From Enterobacteriaceae bacterium RIT691 (GTDB lineage Bacteria; Pseudomonadota; Gammaproteobacteria; Enterobacterales; Enterobacteriaceae): a stretch of 64,000 bases of DNA. The notes beneath the pieces were generated by a model. That model searched no databases, had not been told where the DNA came from, and saw only the letters and a program-made list of their open reading frames with translations. Location of the stretch: assembly GCA_009668205.1 (NCBI GenBank), contig WJYM01000015.1, positions 23,074 to 87,073 on the forward strand, given 5' to 3'. Position 1 is the first letter of the stretch, and every line of letters starts with the position of its first letter. This document shows, in pieces, positions 11,996 to 21,192 of this stretch. Position numbers and translations under genes: made by a program.

Positions 11996-12072
11996 GGTGG
12001 CTATAGCTCAGTTGGTAGAGCCCTGGATTGTGATTCCAGTTGTCGTGGGTTCGAATCCCATTAGCCACCCCA
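11996..12072 (+). tRNA. hisR: tRNA-His (GTG)
   Basis: A 77-nt tRNA including the extra 5' G(-1) typical of tRNA-His and an encoded CCA. The anticodon loop TTGTGAT gives GTG, and the T-arm is GGTTCGAATCC. The sequence appears identical to the single E. coli tRNA-His gene as I recall it. Confidence 0.98.
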
Positions 12073-12091
12073 TTATTTAAAGTTGTGAAAT

Positions 12092-12177
12092 GCGAAGGTG
12101 GCGGAATTGGTAGACGCGCTAGCTTCAGGTGTTAGTGTCCTTAGGATGTGGGGGTTCGAGTCCCCCCCCTCGCACCA
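12092..12177 (+). tRNA. leuT: tRNA-Leu (CAG)
   Basis: An 86-nt class II tRNA with encoded CCA and anticodon CAG in the loop TTCAGGT. The long variable arm is TGTCC-TTA-GGATG, a 5-bp stem with a 3-nt loop. E. coli leuT has TTAC in the loop and is 87 nt, so this copy is one base shorter. Otherwise it follows E. coli closely. Confidence 0.97.
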
Positions 12178-12218
12178 CGACTTAAAGAATTGAACTAAAA
12201 ATTCAAAAAGCAGTAAAT

Positions 12219-12295
12219 CGGCGAGTAGCGCAGCTTGGTAGCGCAACTGGTTTGGGACCAGTGGGTCGGAGGTTCGAATCCTCTCTCGCCGACCA
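12219..12295 (+). tRNA. proM: tRNA-Pro (TGG)
   Basis: A 77-nt tRNA with acceptor CGGCGAG pairing CTCGCCG, anticodon TGG in loop TTTGGGA, T-arm GGTTCGAATCC and encoded CCA. It is the last gene of the operon. I looked for a repeat of its 3' end nearby as a sign of an integrated element and saw none. Confidence 0.98.
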
Positions 12296-12302
12296 ATTTT
12301 GA

Positions 12303-12325
12303 ACCCCGCTTCGGCGGGGTTTTTT
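12303..12325 (+). terminator. Intrinsic terminator of the tRNA operon
   Basis: ACCCCGC (12303-12309), tetraloop TTCG, then GCGGGGT (12314-12320) followed by six T. This is a classical strong Rho-independent terminator starting 7 nt after proM. Confidence 0.95.
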
Positions 12326-12362
12326 CTATTCTGAATTCAGTCAGTCACGCCCTCAGAAATTA

Positions 12363-12476
12363 CGTCCTCAAATCCCGACCATCCTGTAAAAAATATGTTT
12401 CCGAATGGCGACATTTAATTGTTTGATTCTACGTTAATTCTAATTCGACCTCTTTTTTCGTCGCAAATCGGCGACA
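12363..12476 (+). promoter_or_regulatory. Three GlrR-type activator boxes upstream of glmZ
   Basis: The GlrR (QseF) operator is TGTC-N10-GACA. Three near matches with exact 10-nt spacers lie upstream of the glmZ sigma-54 promoter: CGTC/GACC at 12363-12380, TGTT/GACA at 12396-12413, and CGTC/GACA at 12459-12476. They are centred about 183, 150 and 87 nt before the inferred glmZ start, in the enhancer range. GlrR activating glmY/glmZ-type promoters with sigma-54 is known in enterobacteria. The assignment here is inferred from spacing and context. Confidence 0.7.
12416..12428 (-). promoter_or_regulatory. IHF binding site in the glmZ promoter
   Basis: On the minus strand this reads AATCAAACAATTA, a full match to the IHF consensus WATCAANNNNTTR. 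It lies between two GlrR-type boxes and the sigma-54 promoter, where DNA bending would bring the activator to the polymerase. IHF help at sigma-54 promoters is well established; its use here is inferred. Confidence 0.7.
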
Positions 12477-12527
12477 TCTCCTTTATTCCTAAAGCGTGAA
12501 ATCCCCTGATAATCAGGGGTGCAAGAG

Positions 12528-12542
12528 TGGCACGCAGTGTGC
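12528..12542 (+). promoter_or_regulatory. Sigma-54 promoter of glmZ
   Basis: TGGCACGCAGTGTGC has the invariant GG (12529-12530) and GC (12541-12542) separated by 10 nt, the -24/-12 pattern of RpoN promoters, 12 nt before the inferred transcript start. An AT-rich TAATAT (12545-12550) overlaps and could serve as a sigma-70 -10, matching the overlapping sigma-54/sigma-70 promoters known for E. coli glmZ. Confidence 0.82.
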
Positions 12543-12554
12543 AATAATATTTAT

Positions 12555-12760
12555 GTAGATGCTCATTCCATCTCTTATGTTCGCGTTTACGCCTCATAAA
12601 CCCCGGAATGATGCAGAGCCGTTTACGGTGCTTATCGTCCACCGACAGATGTCGCTTCGGCCTCATCAAACACCATGGACATAACGTTGAGTGAAGCACC
12701 AATTGTTGTCAAACAGACCTGTTTTAACGCCTGCCCTGATTTCAGCGCAGGCGTTTTTTT
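12555..12760 (+). ncRNA. glmZ: Small regulatory RNA GlmZ
   Basis: About 206 nt, recognised by close match to E. coli GlmZ as I recall it. It starts GTAGATGCTCATTCCATC, contains GCAGAGCCGTTTACGGTGC and the pairing region ACGTTGAGTGAAGCACC, and ends in a terminator. GlmZ pairs with the glmS mRNA leader, with Hfq, to promote glucosamine-6-phosphate synthase production. RapZ and RNase E inactivate it by cleavage, and the decoy GlmY counters this. The location before hemY is the same as in E. coli, where aslB/aslA intervene. A 95-codon reading frame on the opposite strand is fortuitous. Confidence 0.93.
12727..12760 (+). terminator. glmZ: Terminator of glmZ
   Basis: ACGCCTGC (12727-12734) pairs with GCAGGCGT (12747-12754), followed by an unbroken T-run to 12760. 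It is oriented on the plus strand, so it ends GlmZ. The convergent transporter gene stops 6 nt further on. Confidence 0.93.
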
Positions 12761-12766
12761 ATGGGT

Positions 12767-13969
12767 TTAGTGTCGATATCGGAACAGGACACCGGCAACC
12801 AGTAATAATGCACTGAATGAAACGCACCAGAGTGTTTGAATAGCGCTAAGGTGCGCGGTCAATATTACCGTGAACAAAGTGACCACCGTGGCGCTGAGTG
12901 TTTGCCACCGTGATGCTATCGCGCTGGCGCTGGCAATATGCTGCTCGGTAAATTGATGCAAAATACTGAACGTGCCCAGCGCGAAGACAATGTTTGAAGC
13001 CAGATGAGCGATGAATATGGCCGCCAGGGCGGCTCCGGTCCAGCCGGCCAGTGCTGGCATCAGGGTGTAAGAAAACAAAAAGAGTGCCAGACAGCTCAGC
13101 AGTAATCGGTTGTGCTTTACATAGCCCGGCATTTTCTCGCTGTTCAGCAGCATCGGGCCACACAGTTGCCCCAGGCTACGGCTGAACAACAGCGGTAAAG
13201 CCAGTGCCGCGGCGTTGTCTGGCCTGAGCTGTTGCGCCAGTGCAGGGAGTAATGCCATTGCCGGTGCACCGACTGCCGCCAGAGCCGGTAACAACAGCAG
13301 GCTGCGCTTTTGGCTCGTCATCAGTCCACGCCAGCGTATCGGCTTCTGAGGCGTGGTCTTTTTTGCTGTGCCGACTCTCATCCGGTAAGTGGCAAGCCAC
13401 AGTAACGATGAAGCCACCACAAAACTTGCCGCATCAATGCCCAGTAGCTTCACCGGATTGATTCGCTCAAACAGCAGAACGCCCACCCCCGTGCCCAGCA
13501 ACACTTGCGAAGCGAAGATCAGATTCTCCATCGCCGTAGCTGCGGGAAGCTCTCCGGCGCTTAATCCCCGTTTGAACGTCAGCGTGAGCGCAGGCCACGA
13601 CATACCCCCCAACAGCGCTTCAACCGACTGCACCGAGAGCAGGAGGGGAACATGGTGATGCTGGAGTCCATAGAGCGGCAAGAGTAGCGCGAACAGCCCC
13701 AGAAGCTCGTAGAGCACCAGCAGGAATAAAGGCGAACAGAGACGGCAAAGCTTTTCCCCAAGCAGGCTGCCCACAAAGCCGGGCACCGTTGCCAGAAACC
13801 AGGCGAACGTGAGTACCGTCGGTGAAACGTGCCAGCGCAGAAGCTGGCCAAAAACCACCACCTGCGTCAGGCCGTTGCCCAGAGACGAAATGATAAAGGC
13901 GAGTGCCATCAGGCGAAGCCACGCATGGCTGCGCAATGCGCGTAACAGCGCAAAGAACAAAGAATTCAT
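12767..13969 (-). CDS. MFS transporter, unknown substrate
   Basis: This 400-residue inner-membrane protein has about 12 hydrophobic helices in two six-helix halves joined by a charged loop (around RMRVGTAKKTTPQKPIRWRG). It resembles the MFS_3/EntS-like efflux group, which exports siderophores and drugs. The loop between helices 2 and 3 reads GSLLGEKLCRLCSP, a poor match to the MFS A-motif. E. coli K-12 has aslB/aslA here, so this is an accessory gene. The ATG follows GGAG at a long 10-nt spacing. It faces glmZ tail to tail. The substrate cannot be read from sequence. Confidence 0.8.
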   Translation of the reverse strand: MNSLFFALLRALRSHAWLRLMALAFIISSLGNGLTQVVVFGQLLRWHVSPTVLTFAWFLATVPGFVGSLLGEKLCRLCSPLFLLVLYELLGLFALLLPLYGLQHHHVPLLLSVQSVEALLGGMSWPALTLTFKRGLSAGELPAATAMENLIFASQVLLGTGVGVLLFERINPVKLLGIDAASFVVASSLLWLATYRMRVGTAKKTTPQKPIRWRGLMTSQKRSLLLLPALAAVGAPAMALLPALAQQLRPDNAAALALPLLFSRSLGQLCGPMLLNSEKMPGYVKHNRLLLSCLALFLFSYTLMPALAGWTGAALAAIFIAHLASNIVFALGTFSILHQFTEQHIASASAIASRWQTLSATVVTLFTVILTAHLSAIQTLWCVSFSALLLVAGVLFRYRH

Positions 13970-14101
13970 GGAAGACGATCTCCAGCAATACGTTATCCAC
14001 GCGACAACGCGCGTGAGCGAAAAACGGTAAATGCTGAAAAATCGCTACATTGGAGAGATCCTGAGAGGAAATATCCGTTGAAAATAGCACACAGGATCGG
14101 C

Positions 14102-14130
14102 AAAAAGAAAGGGGCCTTAGCGGCCCCTCT
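14102..14130 (-). terminator. Terminator after hemY
   Basis: On the minus strand, AGGGGCC (14122-14128) and GGCCCCT (14111-14117) form a hairpin followed by TTCTTTTTG, four to five nt after the hemY stop. It ends the hemCDXY operon and isolates the downstream transporter gene. Confidence 0.88.
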
Positions 14131-14134
14131 TCAT

Positions 14135-15331
14135 TCAGGAAGGTTGATTGTTTTGAAGTGTGAGCAACAACCCATCGCGACGCATTGCGGCGGCTTCTTC
14201 CGGCTGATGTAGCCTGTCCAACGCATCGGCAAGCCATGCGTAATCAAACGCATCCGGACGCTGTTTGAGCGCGGCACGGAAAGCGACGGTCGCTTCCTGC
14301 CATTCACCGTGTTTCATCAGCGACTGGCCCAACGTGCTCCACAGCATCGGGCGATCGCCGACGCTTTTGATCTGCTGGCGCAGCACTTTTTCCAGCTGTT
14401 CTGGATTATTGGTTTTCAGACGCGGGATCGGTAACAACAGGCGATCGTCGTACTGACGTTTCAGGCCATCAATAATGATCTGCTGAGCGGTGTCATGATC
14501 GTCACATTCAATGAGATGATCCGCCATGGCGACCTGCAGTGCGACTTGCTGACGCGTTTTACGCCCCTGGTTTTTCCACCATTCGCGCAGGCCATCGCTG
14601 CCCTGATCGGCACGTGCCTTATCCATCAAACCAATCCACGCCTGCTGTTCCAGCGCATGCCGGTGGGCTTCATCGCCAACGTTGGCTTTCGCCATTGACG
14701 GAATAATATCGAGCAGCGAGCTCCAGGCGCCGGTGCGGATATAGGCCTGCTCTGCCAGACGCAGCACTTCCGGATGGCGCGGAGAAATCTCCAGCAGTTT
14801 ATCGACACCGTGGCGCGCAGCATGATCTTCATTGCGAGCCAACTGCAGGCGGACGCGGGTAATTTCAACAGGGATCAGATCGTTGCCAGCGTTCTCTGCG
14901 GCACGCTCCAGGTGCTGATTGGCCCGCATTTCATCACCGCGCTGCTGTGCAGCTTCAGCCGCCAGCAGATAGTTAACGACCGGTTGCTCTGCATGATCGG
15001 CATTTTTCGCCATCAGCTTTTCAACCTGCTGATAGTCACCTTCAGCCAGTTTCAGCAGCGCCTGTTCCGTCTGCTTACGTGCACGACGGCGTTTACGACC
15101 CACAAACCAGCCGCGGGTATGGGCGCCGGTACGGAAAATACGGCGCAGTAGCCATTCAATGGCAAACAGCACCACCATGGTCAGGATCAGAATGATCACC
15201 AGACCGGTGACGCTGGTTTCGATATTGTAGTTGTCCGTCTGGATCAGAACATAGCCCTGATGGCCTGCGATAATCGGGCCAAAAACGATCCCGGCGATCA
15301 GCAGTGCAAAGAGCAACAGTACTTTTAACAT
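14135..15331 (-). CDS. hemY: Inner-membrane TPR protein HemY
   Basis: A 398-residue protein with two N-terminal membrane helices (residues about 1-20 and 42-62), then a basic stretch GRKRRRARKQ and a long helical TPR-like cytoplasmic or periplasmic domain. It is the last gene of hemCDXY. Its role is not firmly known; it is thought to support late haem or porphyrin steps at the membrane. It must not be confused with the Gram-positive protoporphyrinogen oxidase also called HemY. The start is 2 nt after the hemX stop. Length equals E. coli. Confidence 0.94.
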   Translation of the reverse strand: MLKVLLLFALLIAGIVFGPIIAGHQGYVLIQTDNYNIETSVTGLVIILILTMVVLFAIEWLLRRIFRTGAHTRGWFVGRKRRRARKQTEQALLKLAEGDYQQVEKLMAKNADHAEQPVVNYLLAAEAAQQRGDEMRANQHLERAAENAGNDLIPVEITRVRLQLARNEDHAARHGVDKLLEISPRHPEVLRLAEQAYIRTGAWSSLLDIIPSMAKANVGDEAHRHALEQQAWIGLMDKARADQGSDGLREWWKNQGRKTRQQVALQVAMADHLIECDDHDTAQQIIIDGLKRQYDDRLLLPIPRLKTNNPEQLEKVLRQQIKSVGDRPMLWSTLGQSLMKHGEWQEATVAFRAALKQRPDAFDYAWLADALDRLHQPEEAAAMRRDGLLLTLQNNQPS

Positions 15332-15333
15332 GC

Positions 15334-16524
15334 TTATTCTCCCTGCGGGGCTGTGGCGGCAGGCGCATCAGCCTGAGGCGCGGCCTCGGTTGCGGCAACC
15401 GACGGTTGAGCCAGCAGGTTACGCACGCGAGTCTGCATCAGTTTCTCCAGAATCGCCTGACTTTGCAGCGTTTCCGGCACGTCCATGTTGATGTTCTGTT
15501 GGCTCAGCTTATCCAGCTCATCAAGGAACGTTTTGGTGGTAGCGTCATCGGTATCGTAATAAGCGCGTACCCAGGTGGAAACGTTGTCCAGGGCTTGCTT
15601 ATAGGTCTCTTCCTGATGGCGCGGTACTGCCTGAGCGGCAACCAGCAAGCGGGAGCGAATATTTTCACGCAGATAGACATCCTGATTCGGTGCCAGCAGC
15701 GGGACCGCTGTTTCATCACGGCGACGAATGGTGATGAAGTTGTCCATAAAGTTCTGCCAACTTTTCTGCAGGTTAACCCGCCATTCACCCAGTGAGCTGG
15801 AGAGCTCCGTACCGTCGCTGTCCATTGGCGCATCGTCGTCGCTGTTATCCGCCAGTCGCAGGTTATCTATCTGATTAGACAGTTGATTCACTTTCAGGAT
15901 GATCCCGTCGTAATCGACCTGAGACACGCCGGAGAGGCTGGCGATATCGTCGGTGATGGCACGACGAGCACTGATCAAGCTGGGATCGTTCATGTCGGCC
16001 AGGCTTGCGTCGGCGCTTTTCAGCAGCGCAGCGGCGGTGGTGACGTCCTGATCGCTCCACAGCTTCCGTCCGGCCAGTTTGACGAGGAAATCTGATTGCG
16101 CCAGCAGCCAGGTTTTGGCATCGCTGCCGGAAATGGTGGCCACTTTCTGCTGCAGTTCATCCAGCTGTTTGTTCAGTGCATCTTGTTGATGCTTCGCTTC
16201 AGTCAGCTGGTCGGCTTGCTGTTTAATGACGCCTTCCAGTTCACTTTTTTGCGATTCCTGCGCCTTTTGCAGGGCGGTGACCTGAGTCACCAACGCATCG
16301 CTGGCGGTTGTCTGGTTGGCATTCTGCTGTTTCACAAAACCGTACAGACCCGCGCCTACCGCCAGGGCGATGGCAATGGCCACCACGCTCAGCACCAGTG
16401 GGGTTTTAGTGCTGCTGTTTTTCTTCTCAGCGTTCTTCTTTTCAGCATTCTCCGGCTGTGGCGTGATGTCCACGGCCTCCCTGGTCTCTTCAACCACGGC
16501 GGAGTTCTCTTTTTGTTCCGTCAT
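15334..16524 (-). CDS. hemX: HemX, membrane-anchored protein of the hem operon
   Basis: A 396-residue protein with a charged N-terminus, one membrane helix ([21 protein letters not shown]), then a coiled coil (about residues 75-135, rich in Q, K, E and L) and a folded C-terminal domain. The tail is Ala/Pro rich. I chose ATG 16524 (MTEQKENS), which matches the E. coli start; a TTG 12 nt upstream is also open. Older literature called it uroporphyrinogen III methyltransferase, but no methyltransferase motif is visible. Function unproven. Confidence 0.92.
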   Translation of the reverse strand: MTEQKENSAVVEETREAVDITPQPENAEKKNAEKKNSSTKTPLVLSVVAIAIALAVGAGLYGFVKQQNANQTTASDALVTQVTALQKAQESQKSELEGVIKQQADQLTEAKHQQDALNKQLDELQQKVATISGSDAKTWLLAQSDFLVKLAGRKLWSDQDVTTAAALLKSADASLADMNDPSLISARRAITDDIASLSGVSQVDYDGIILKVNQLSNQIDNLRLADNSDDDAPMDSDGTELSSSLGEWRVNLQKSWQNFMDNFITIRRRDETAVPLLAPNQDVYLRENIRSRLLVAAQAVPRHQEETYKQALDNVSTWVRAYYDTDDATTKTFLDELDKLSQQNINMDVPETLQSQAILEKLMQTRVRNLLAQPSVAATEAAPQADAPAATAPQGE

Positions 16525-16545
16525 TATGGCTTCCAATGTTGAGAG

Positions 16546-17286
16546 TTATTGTAAAGCACGCAGCAGCGCATCGTTGTCGGCGCTATCGGCTACCCTGATA
16601 TTCCGCCAGCCCAATTCCCGGGCCTGAACAGCAAGGCGCTCGCTGACAACCAGCACCTCGCACTGTAATAACCAACTTTCGCGATACCATTGGGGGATGA
16701 GCGACCAGAGCTGTTGTAACATTTCGCCACTGGTGATGACCAGTTGGGTCACGCCACGTGACTGCCAGCGCATCGCTTCCTCTGCACCGTCGTAGTGACG
16801 GTTATTTCGTTGATAACATTCACAAATTGTGACGTTTGCCCCACGGCTTCTCAGCGTTTCGCTCAGCAGTTCCCGGCCGCCGTTGCCACGCAGAATCAGT
16901 GCATTCTTGCCGGCAATGGTTTGTAATTCAGGTAATTGTAGCAAGACTTCGCTGATTTCCCGATCGAGAGGATAGCGAATTTCCTGACCACTGACTTTGT
17001 GCAGCGTCAGGGCGGTGGTTCGGCCAATGGCAAAATAATCAGGCACTTTTGGCCAAGCGACGCTCTGCTGTTGCAGCTGTGAGTGGGCGAATTCAACGGC
17101 ATGTTGAGACAACGCAAAAAGAAGATCGTGTTCCTTTAGCGCCGTCAGATTATCTGCAAGGTTTGCCAGCTCACGGCCTGGCGAAAACTCGATTAACGGA
17201 AAGCTCCAGGCCTCTCGCCCCAGCTCGCGCAGGCGGCTGACCAACATTTCTCCCTGGGGAGAGGGACGAGTGACCAGAATGCTCAT
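16546..17286 (-). CDS. hemD: Uroporphyrinogen-III synthase
   Basis: This 246-residue cytosolic enzyme closes hydroxymethylbilane to uroporphyrinogen III with inversion of ring D. The N-terminus [21 protein letters not shown] and the two-lobed HemD architecture with conserved tyrosine in CECYQR are visible. The start overlaps the hemC stop by 4 nt, so the two consecutive enzymes of the pathway are translationally coupled. Confidence 0.96.
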   Translation of the reverse strand: MSILVTRPSPQGEMLVSRLRELGREAWSFPLIEFSPGRELANLADNLTALKEHDLLFALSQHAVEFAHSQLQQQSVAWPKVPDYFAIGRTTALTLHKVSGQEIRYPLDREISEVLLQLPELQTIAGKNALILRGNGGRELLSETLRSRGANVTICECYQRNNRHYDGAEEAMRWQSRGVTQLVITSGEMLQQLWSLIPQWYRESWLLQCEVLVVSERLAVQARELGWRNIRVADSADNDALLRALQ

Positions 17287-18224
17287 TCAGGGGCTTCTCC
17301 GTTATACACCTCGGCGAGGATGTCACGCGCACCGTTGTCCAGCAGCTCTTCTGCGAGCGAGATCCCCATTTTTTCCGCGTCTTCAGCGCGACCGCGGCGT
17401 TCACCGCGAACCATCTGGCTGCCGTCCGGTGCACCCACCAGCGCACGCAGCCACAGCTCGCCGTTATTCAATTCAGCATAGCTGCCAATCGGCACCTGAC
17501 AGCCACCTTCAAGGCGGGTGTTCATCGCCCGCTCGGCCGCGACGCGTACCGAGGTTTCGCTGTGATTCAGGGGAGCAAGCAGCGTACGGGTTTGCTCATC
17601 GTCCAGGCGACACTCGATGCCCACAGCGCCCTGGCCAACCGCCGGTAAGCATTGCTCCGGCGCCAATGCGAGGCGAATTCTGGACTCGAGGCCCAGACGC
17701 TTAAGCCCCGCCACGGCCAGGATTATCGCATCGTAATCGCCGTTATCGAGCTTGCTTAAACGGGTGCCGACGTTACCGCGTAGTGAGCGAATCACCAGGT
17801 CCGGGCGTACCTCGGCCAGTTGGCACTGACGGCGTAAACTTGATGTGCCAACCACGCTACCCGCCGGCAGCGCATCAAGAGAGTCAAAGTGGTTGGAGAC
17901 AAAAGCATCCCGCGGATCTTCGCGCTCGCAAATGGTGACCAACCCAAGCCCTTGCGGGAATTCCACCGGCACATCTTTCATGGAATGCACGGCGATATCC
18001 GCACGGTTTTCCAGCAGCGCCAGCTCCAGTTCTTTGACGAACAGGCCCTTTCCGCCGACTTTCGCCAGCGGCGTATCGAGGATCACGTCCCCGCGGGTGA
18101 CCATCGGCACCAGTTCAACCTCAAGCCCCGGATGGCACGCCATCAGGCAGTCTTTCACATAATGTGCCTGCCAAAGCGCAAGGGGACTTTGCCGTGTGGC
18201 AATTCTCAAAACTTTGTCTACCAT
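17283..18224 (-). CDS. hemC: Porphobilinogen deaminase (hydroxymethylbilane synthase)
   Basis: The 313-residue enzyme condenses four porphobilinogens. The dipyrromethane cofactor is bound by C242 in [13 protein letters not shown]; other landmarks are [23 protein letters not shown], and SMKDVP. I chose ATG 18224, giving the E. coli length; a start 21 nt upstream would add MTTTVTS, which is not conserved. It is first gene of hemCDXY and divergent from cyaA. Confidence 0.96.
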   Translation of the reverse strand: MVDKVLRIATRQSPLALWQAHYVKDCLMACHPGLEVELVPMVTRGDVILDTPLAKVGGKGLFVKELELALLENRADIAVHSMKDVPVEFPQGLGLVTICEREDPRDAFVSNHFDSLDALPAGSVVGTSSLRRQCQLAEVRPDLVIRSLRGNVGTRLSKLDNGDYDAIILAVAGLKRLGLESRIRLALAPEQCLPAVGQGAVGIECRLDDEQTRTLLAPLNHSETSVRVAAERAMNTRLEGGCQVPIGSYAELNNGELWLRALVGAPDGSQMVRGERRGRAEDAEKMGISLAEELLDNGARDILAEVYNGEAPE

Positions 18225-18401
18225 GCTTGTTACCGTCGTTGTCATCCACTTGCCATCCTAACATTGTTGCTATAAGGATGTTAGTTTTCGAGTTTTTCTG
18301 AAAAGCGCACAGGGCGATGAACAGAGGCGTGTTAAAGAATTTACAGCGCTTAAACGGTGCTAAACTTATCTGTAGCGCATCTTTCTTTACGGTCAAACGG
18401 C

Positions 18402-18423
18402 AAGGTGTTAGATTGATCACGTT
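18402..18423 (+). promoter_or_regulatory. CRP site at the main cyaA promoter
   Basis: A near-palindromic half TGATCAC (18414-18420) with the opposite half GGTGTTA gives a CRP-like site. E. coli has almost the same bases at cyaA P2, where cAMP-CRP represses adenylate cyclase synthesis. The rest of the 324-bp hemC/cyaA gap holds both promoters, whose -10/-35 elements I could not place with confidence. Confidence 0.75.
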
Positions 18424-18496
18424 TTAAACCGTTTGTTAGTCCGCACCCCCAAAACCTTACGGCGACAGACGGTAGCGGTTTTTTGTTGAAATTCTA

Positions 18497-18530
18497 AAAA
18501 CCCCCGATCCCTCGGGATACCGCGGGTTTT
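18497..18530 (+). promoter_or_regulatory. Leader hairpin just upstream of cyaA
   Basis: AAAACCC (18497-18503) can pair with GGGTTTT (18524-18530), with an inner ATCC-CTCG-GGAT stem (18507-18518). It ends 18 nt before the TTG start of cyaA. It has no T-tract on its 3' side suited to a strong terminator, so a translational role is more likely than termination. Function unknown. Confidence 0.45.
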
Positions 18531-18548
18531 AACATCAGGCGATATGTC

Positions 18549-21095
18549 TTGTACCTCTATATTGAGACGCTGAAACAGAGACTGGATGCCATCAATCAAT
18601 TGCGTGTGGATCGCGCGCTTGCTGCCATGGGGCCCGCTTTTCAGCAGGTCTACAGTCTTCTGCCGACATTGCTTCACTACCATCATCCGCTAATGCCGGG
18701 TTACCTCGAAGGTAATGTTCCCAAAGGCATTTGCCTCTACACGCCTGATGAAACTCAACGCCACTACCTTGACGAGCTCGAACTCCATCGCGGCATGCCG
18801 CCGCAGGCCACCGCGAAAGGTGAACTGCCCATCACCGGTGTGTACTCGATGGGCAGTACGTCGTCAGTGGGTCAGAGCTGTTCTTCCGATCTCGATATCT
18901 GGGTCTGTCACCAGGCCTGGCTGGATAACGAAGAGCGCCAGTTGTTGCAGCGTAAATGCAGCCTGCTGGAGAGCTGGGCCGCCTCGTTGGGTGTGGAAGT
19001 CAGCTTCTTCCTGATCGACGAAAACCGCTTCCGCCATAACGAAAGTGGCAGTCTGGGGGGAGAAGACTGTGGCTCCACGCAGCATATTTTGCTGCTTGAT
19101 GAATTTTATCGCACCGCTGTGCGCCTCGCCGGGAAACGTATTCTGTGGAATATGGTGCCGTGCGAAGAAGAAGAGCATTACGACGAGTACGTCATGAAGC
19201 TTTACGCGCAGGGCGTGCTGACCCCGAATGAATGGCTGGATCTCGGCGGAATGAGCTCGCTCTCCGCAGAAGAGTATTTCGGCGCAAGTCTCTGGCAGCT
19301 CTACAAAAGTATCGATTCCCCGTATAAAGCCGTATTGAAAACAATGCTGCTGGAAGCCTATTCCTGGGAATATCCGAACACGCGACTGCTGGCGAAAGAC
19401 ATCAAACAGCGTTTGCATGACGGTGAGATCGTCTCATTTGGTCTCGATCCGTACTGCATGATGCTGGAACGCGTCACCGATTATCTGCAAGCCATTGATG
19501 ACACCACCCGCCTGGATCTGGTGCGTCGATGTTTCTATCTTAAAGTCTGCGAAAAACTGAGCCGTGAGCGCGCCTGCGTGGGCTGGCGTCGTGAAGTGGT
19601 TGGGCAACTGGTCAAAGACTGGGGTTGGAGCGAAGAGCGTCTGGCGATGCTGGACAACCGTGCCAACTGGAAGATTGATGAAGTGCGTAAAGCGCACAAC
19701 GAACTGCTCGATGCCATGATGCAGAGCTACCGTAATCTGATTCGCTTCGCCCGTCGCAATAACCTGAGCGTCTCCGCAAGCCCGCAGGATATCGGCGTGC
19801 TGACCCGTAAACTTTACGCGGCGTTTGAAGCGCTGCCGGGGAAAGTGACGCTGGTGAACCCGCAGATTTCTCCGGATCTCTCCGAGCCAAACCTGACCTT
19901 CATCCATGTGCCGCCGGGCCGTGCCAACCGTACCGGCTGGTATCTGTATAACCGCGCGCCGAATATGGAATCGATCGTCAGCCATCAGCCGTTGGAATAT
20001 AACCGTTATCTGAACAAGCTGGTGGCCTGGGCCTGGTTTAACGGCCTGCTGACCTCGCGCACTCGCTTGTTTATCAAAGGCAATGGCGTTGCCGATCTGG
20101 CGAAACTGCAGGAAATGGTGGCCGATGTGTCGCATCACTTCCCGCTGCGACTGCCTGCCCCGACGCCAAAAGCGCTTTACAGCCCGTGCGAAATTCGTCA
20201 TCTGGCGATTATCGTCAACCTCGAATATGACCCGACGGCGGCGTTCCGCAATCAGGTGGTGCACTTCGACTTCCGTAAGCTTGATGTCTTCAGCTTTGGT
20301 GAAGAGCAAAACTGTCTGATTGGCAGCGTTGATCTGCTGTACCGCAACTCATGGAATGAAGTGCGTACCCTGCACTTCAACGGCGAGCAGGCGATGATTG
20401 AAGCGCTGAAAACCATTCTGGGCAAAATGCATCAGGACGCCGCACCGCCCGATAGCGTCGAGGTGTTCTGCTACAGCCAGCATCTGCGTGGCCTGATTCG
20501 TACCCGTGTGCAGCAGCTGGTCTCTGAATGCATCGATCTGCGTCTCTCCAGTACCCGCCAGGAAACCGGGCGCTTCAAAGCGCTGCGTGTGGCGGGGCAG
20601 ACCTGGGGCTTATTCTTCGAGCGCCTGAATGTATCGGTACAGAAGCTGGAAAACGCCATCGAGTTTTATGGCGCGATTTCGCACAACAAATTGCACGGTC
20701 TGTCGGTGCAGGTGGAAACCAACCATGTGAAACTGCCGTCGGTGGTGGATGGGTTTGCCAGCGAAGGGATTATCCAGTTCTTCTTTGAAGACACCAGCGA
20801 TGACAACGGCTTCAATATCTACATTCTGGATGAGAGTAACCGTGCAGAGGTGTATCACCACTGTGAGGGAAGTAAGGAAGAACTGGTGCGTGACGTCAGC
20901 CGCTTCTACTCTTCGTCGCATGACCGTTTCACCTACGGCTCAAGCTTTATCAACTTCAACCTGCCGCAGTTCTACCAGATTGTGAAGGTGGATAACCGGG
21001 CGCAGGTGATTCCGTTCCGGACTCAGGTGATAGCGCCCGTTGCCCCAACGAATCAGGATGCCGCGGCCCCGCTGTTACAGCAGTATTTTTCGTAA
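18549..21095 (+). CDS. cyaA: Adenylate cyclase, class I
   Basis: The 848-residue class I enzyme makes cAMP, the co-activator of CRP. The N-terminal half is catalytic: [14 protein letters not shown] followed by SSDLDIWVC, the nucleotidyltransferase GS and DxD signature. The C-terminal half is regulatory and linked to EIIA-Glc control of the PTS. The start is TTG (18549), as in E. coli, where this poor codon keeps expression low. Length equals E. coli. Confidence 0.97.
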   Translation: MYLYIETLKQRLDAINQLRVDRALAAMGPAFQQVYSLLPTLLHYHHPLMPGYLEGNVPKGICLYTPDETQRHYLDELELHRGMPPQATAKGELPITGVYSMGSTSSVGQSCSSDLDIWVCHQAWLDNEERQLLQRKCSLLESWAASLGVEVSFFLIDENRFRHNESGSLGGEDCGSTQHILLLDEFYRTAVRLAGKRILWNMVPCEEEEHYDEYVMKLYAQGVLTPNEWLDLGGMSSLSAEEYFGASLWQLYKSIDSPYKAVLKTMLLEAYSWEYPNTRLLAKDIKQRLHDGEIVSFGLDPYCMMLERVTDYLQAIDDTTRLDLVRRCFYLKVCEKLSRERACVGWRREVVGQLVKDWGWSEERLAMLDNRANWKIDEVRKAHNELLDAMMQSYRNLIRFARRNNLSVSASPQDIGVLTRKLYAAFEALPGKVTLVNPQISPDLSEPNLTFIHVPPGRANRTGWYLYNRAPNMESIVSHQPLEYNRYLNKLVAWAWFNGLLTSRTRLFIKGNGVADLAKLQEMVADVSHHFPLRLPAPTPKALYSPCEIRHLAIIVNLEYDPTAAFRNQVVHFDFRKLDVFSFGEEQNCLIGSVDLLYRNSWNEVRTLHFNGEQAMIEALKTILGKMHQDAAPPDSVEVFCYSQHLRGLIRTRVQQLVSECIDLRLSSTRQETGRFKALRVAGQTWGLFFERLNVSVQKLENAIEFYGAISHNKLHGLSVQVETNHVKLPSVVDGFASEGIIQFFFEDTSDDNGFNIYILDESNRAEVYHHCEGSKEELVRDVSRFYSSSHDRFTYGSSFINFNLPQFYQIVKVDNRAQVIPFRTQVIAPVAPTNQDAAAPLLQQYFS

Positions 21096-21160
21096 TTTTG
21101 CTGCGTGCAGCCTGATGGCCTCATCCCGACCCTTTCCTACAGGGAGAGGGAGTAAACATC

Positions 21161-21187
21161 AAAAAACCTTCCCTTGAGAAGGTTTTT
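21161..21187. terminator. Bidirectional terminator between cyaA and cyaY
   Basis: AAAAACCTTC (21162-21171), loop CCTTGA, GAAGGTTTTT (21178-21187). The A-tract on one side and T-tract on the other let it end both converging genes. Confidence 0.9.
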
Positions 21188-21192
21188 GCGTT

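Noticed and set aside
12219..12330. Possible phage or island attachment site at the 3' end of proM
   Set aside because: No repeat of the tRNA 3' end and no integrase were found nearby; the downstream gap is glmZ.
12415..12702. 95-codon reading frame on the minus strand in the gap after proM
   Set aside because: It lies antisense to glmZ and its promoter, has no recognisable domain, and the region is fully explained by the small RNA.
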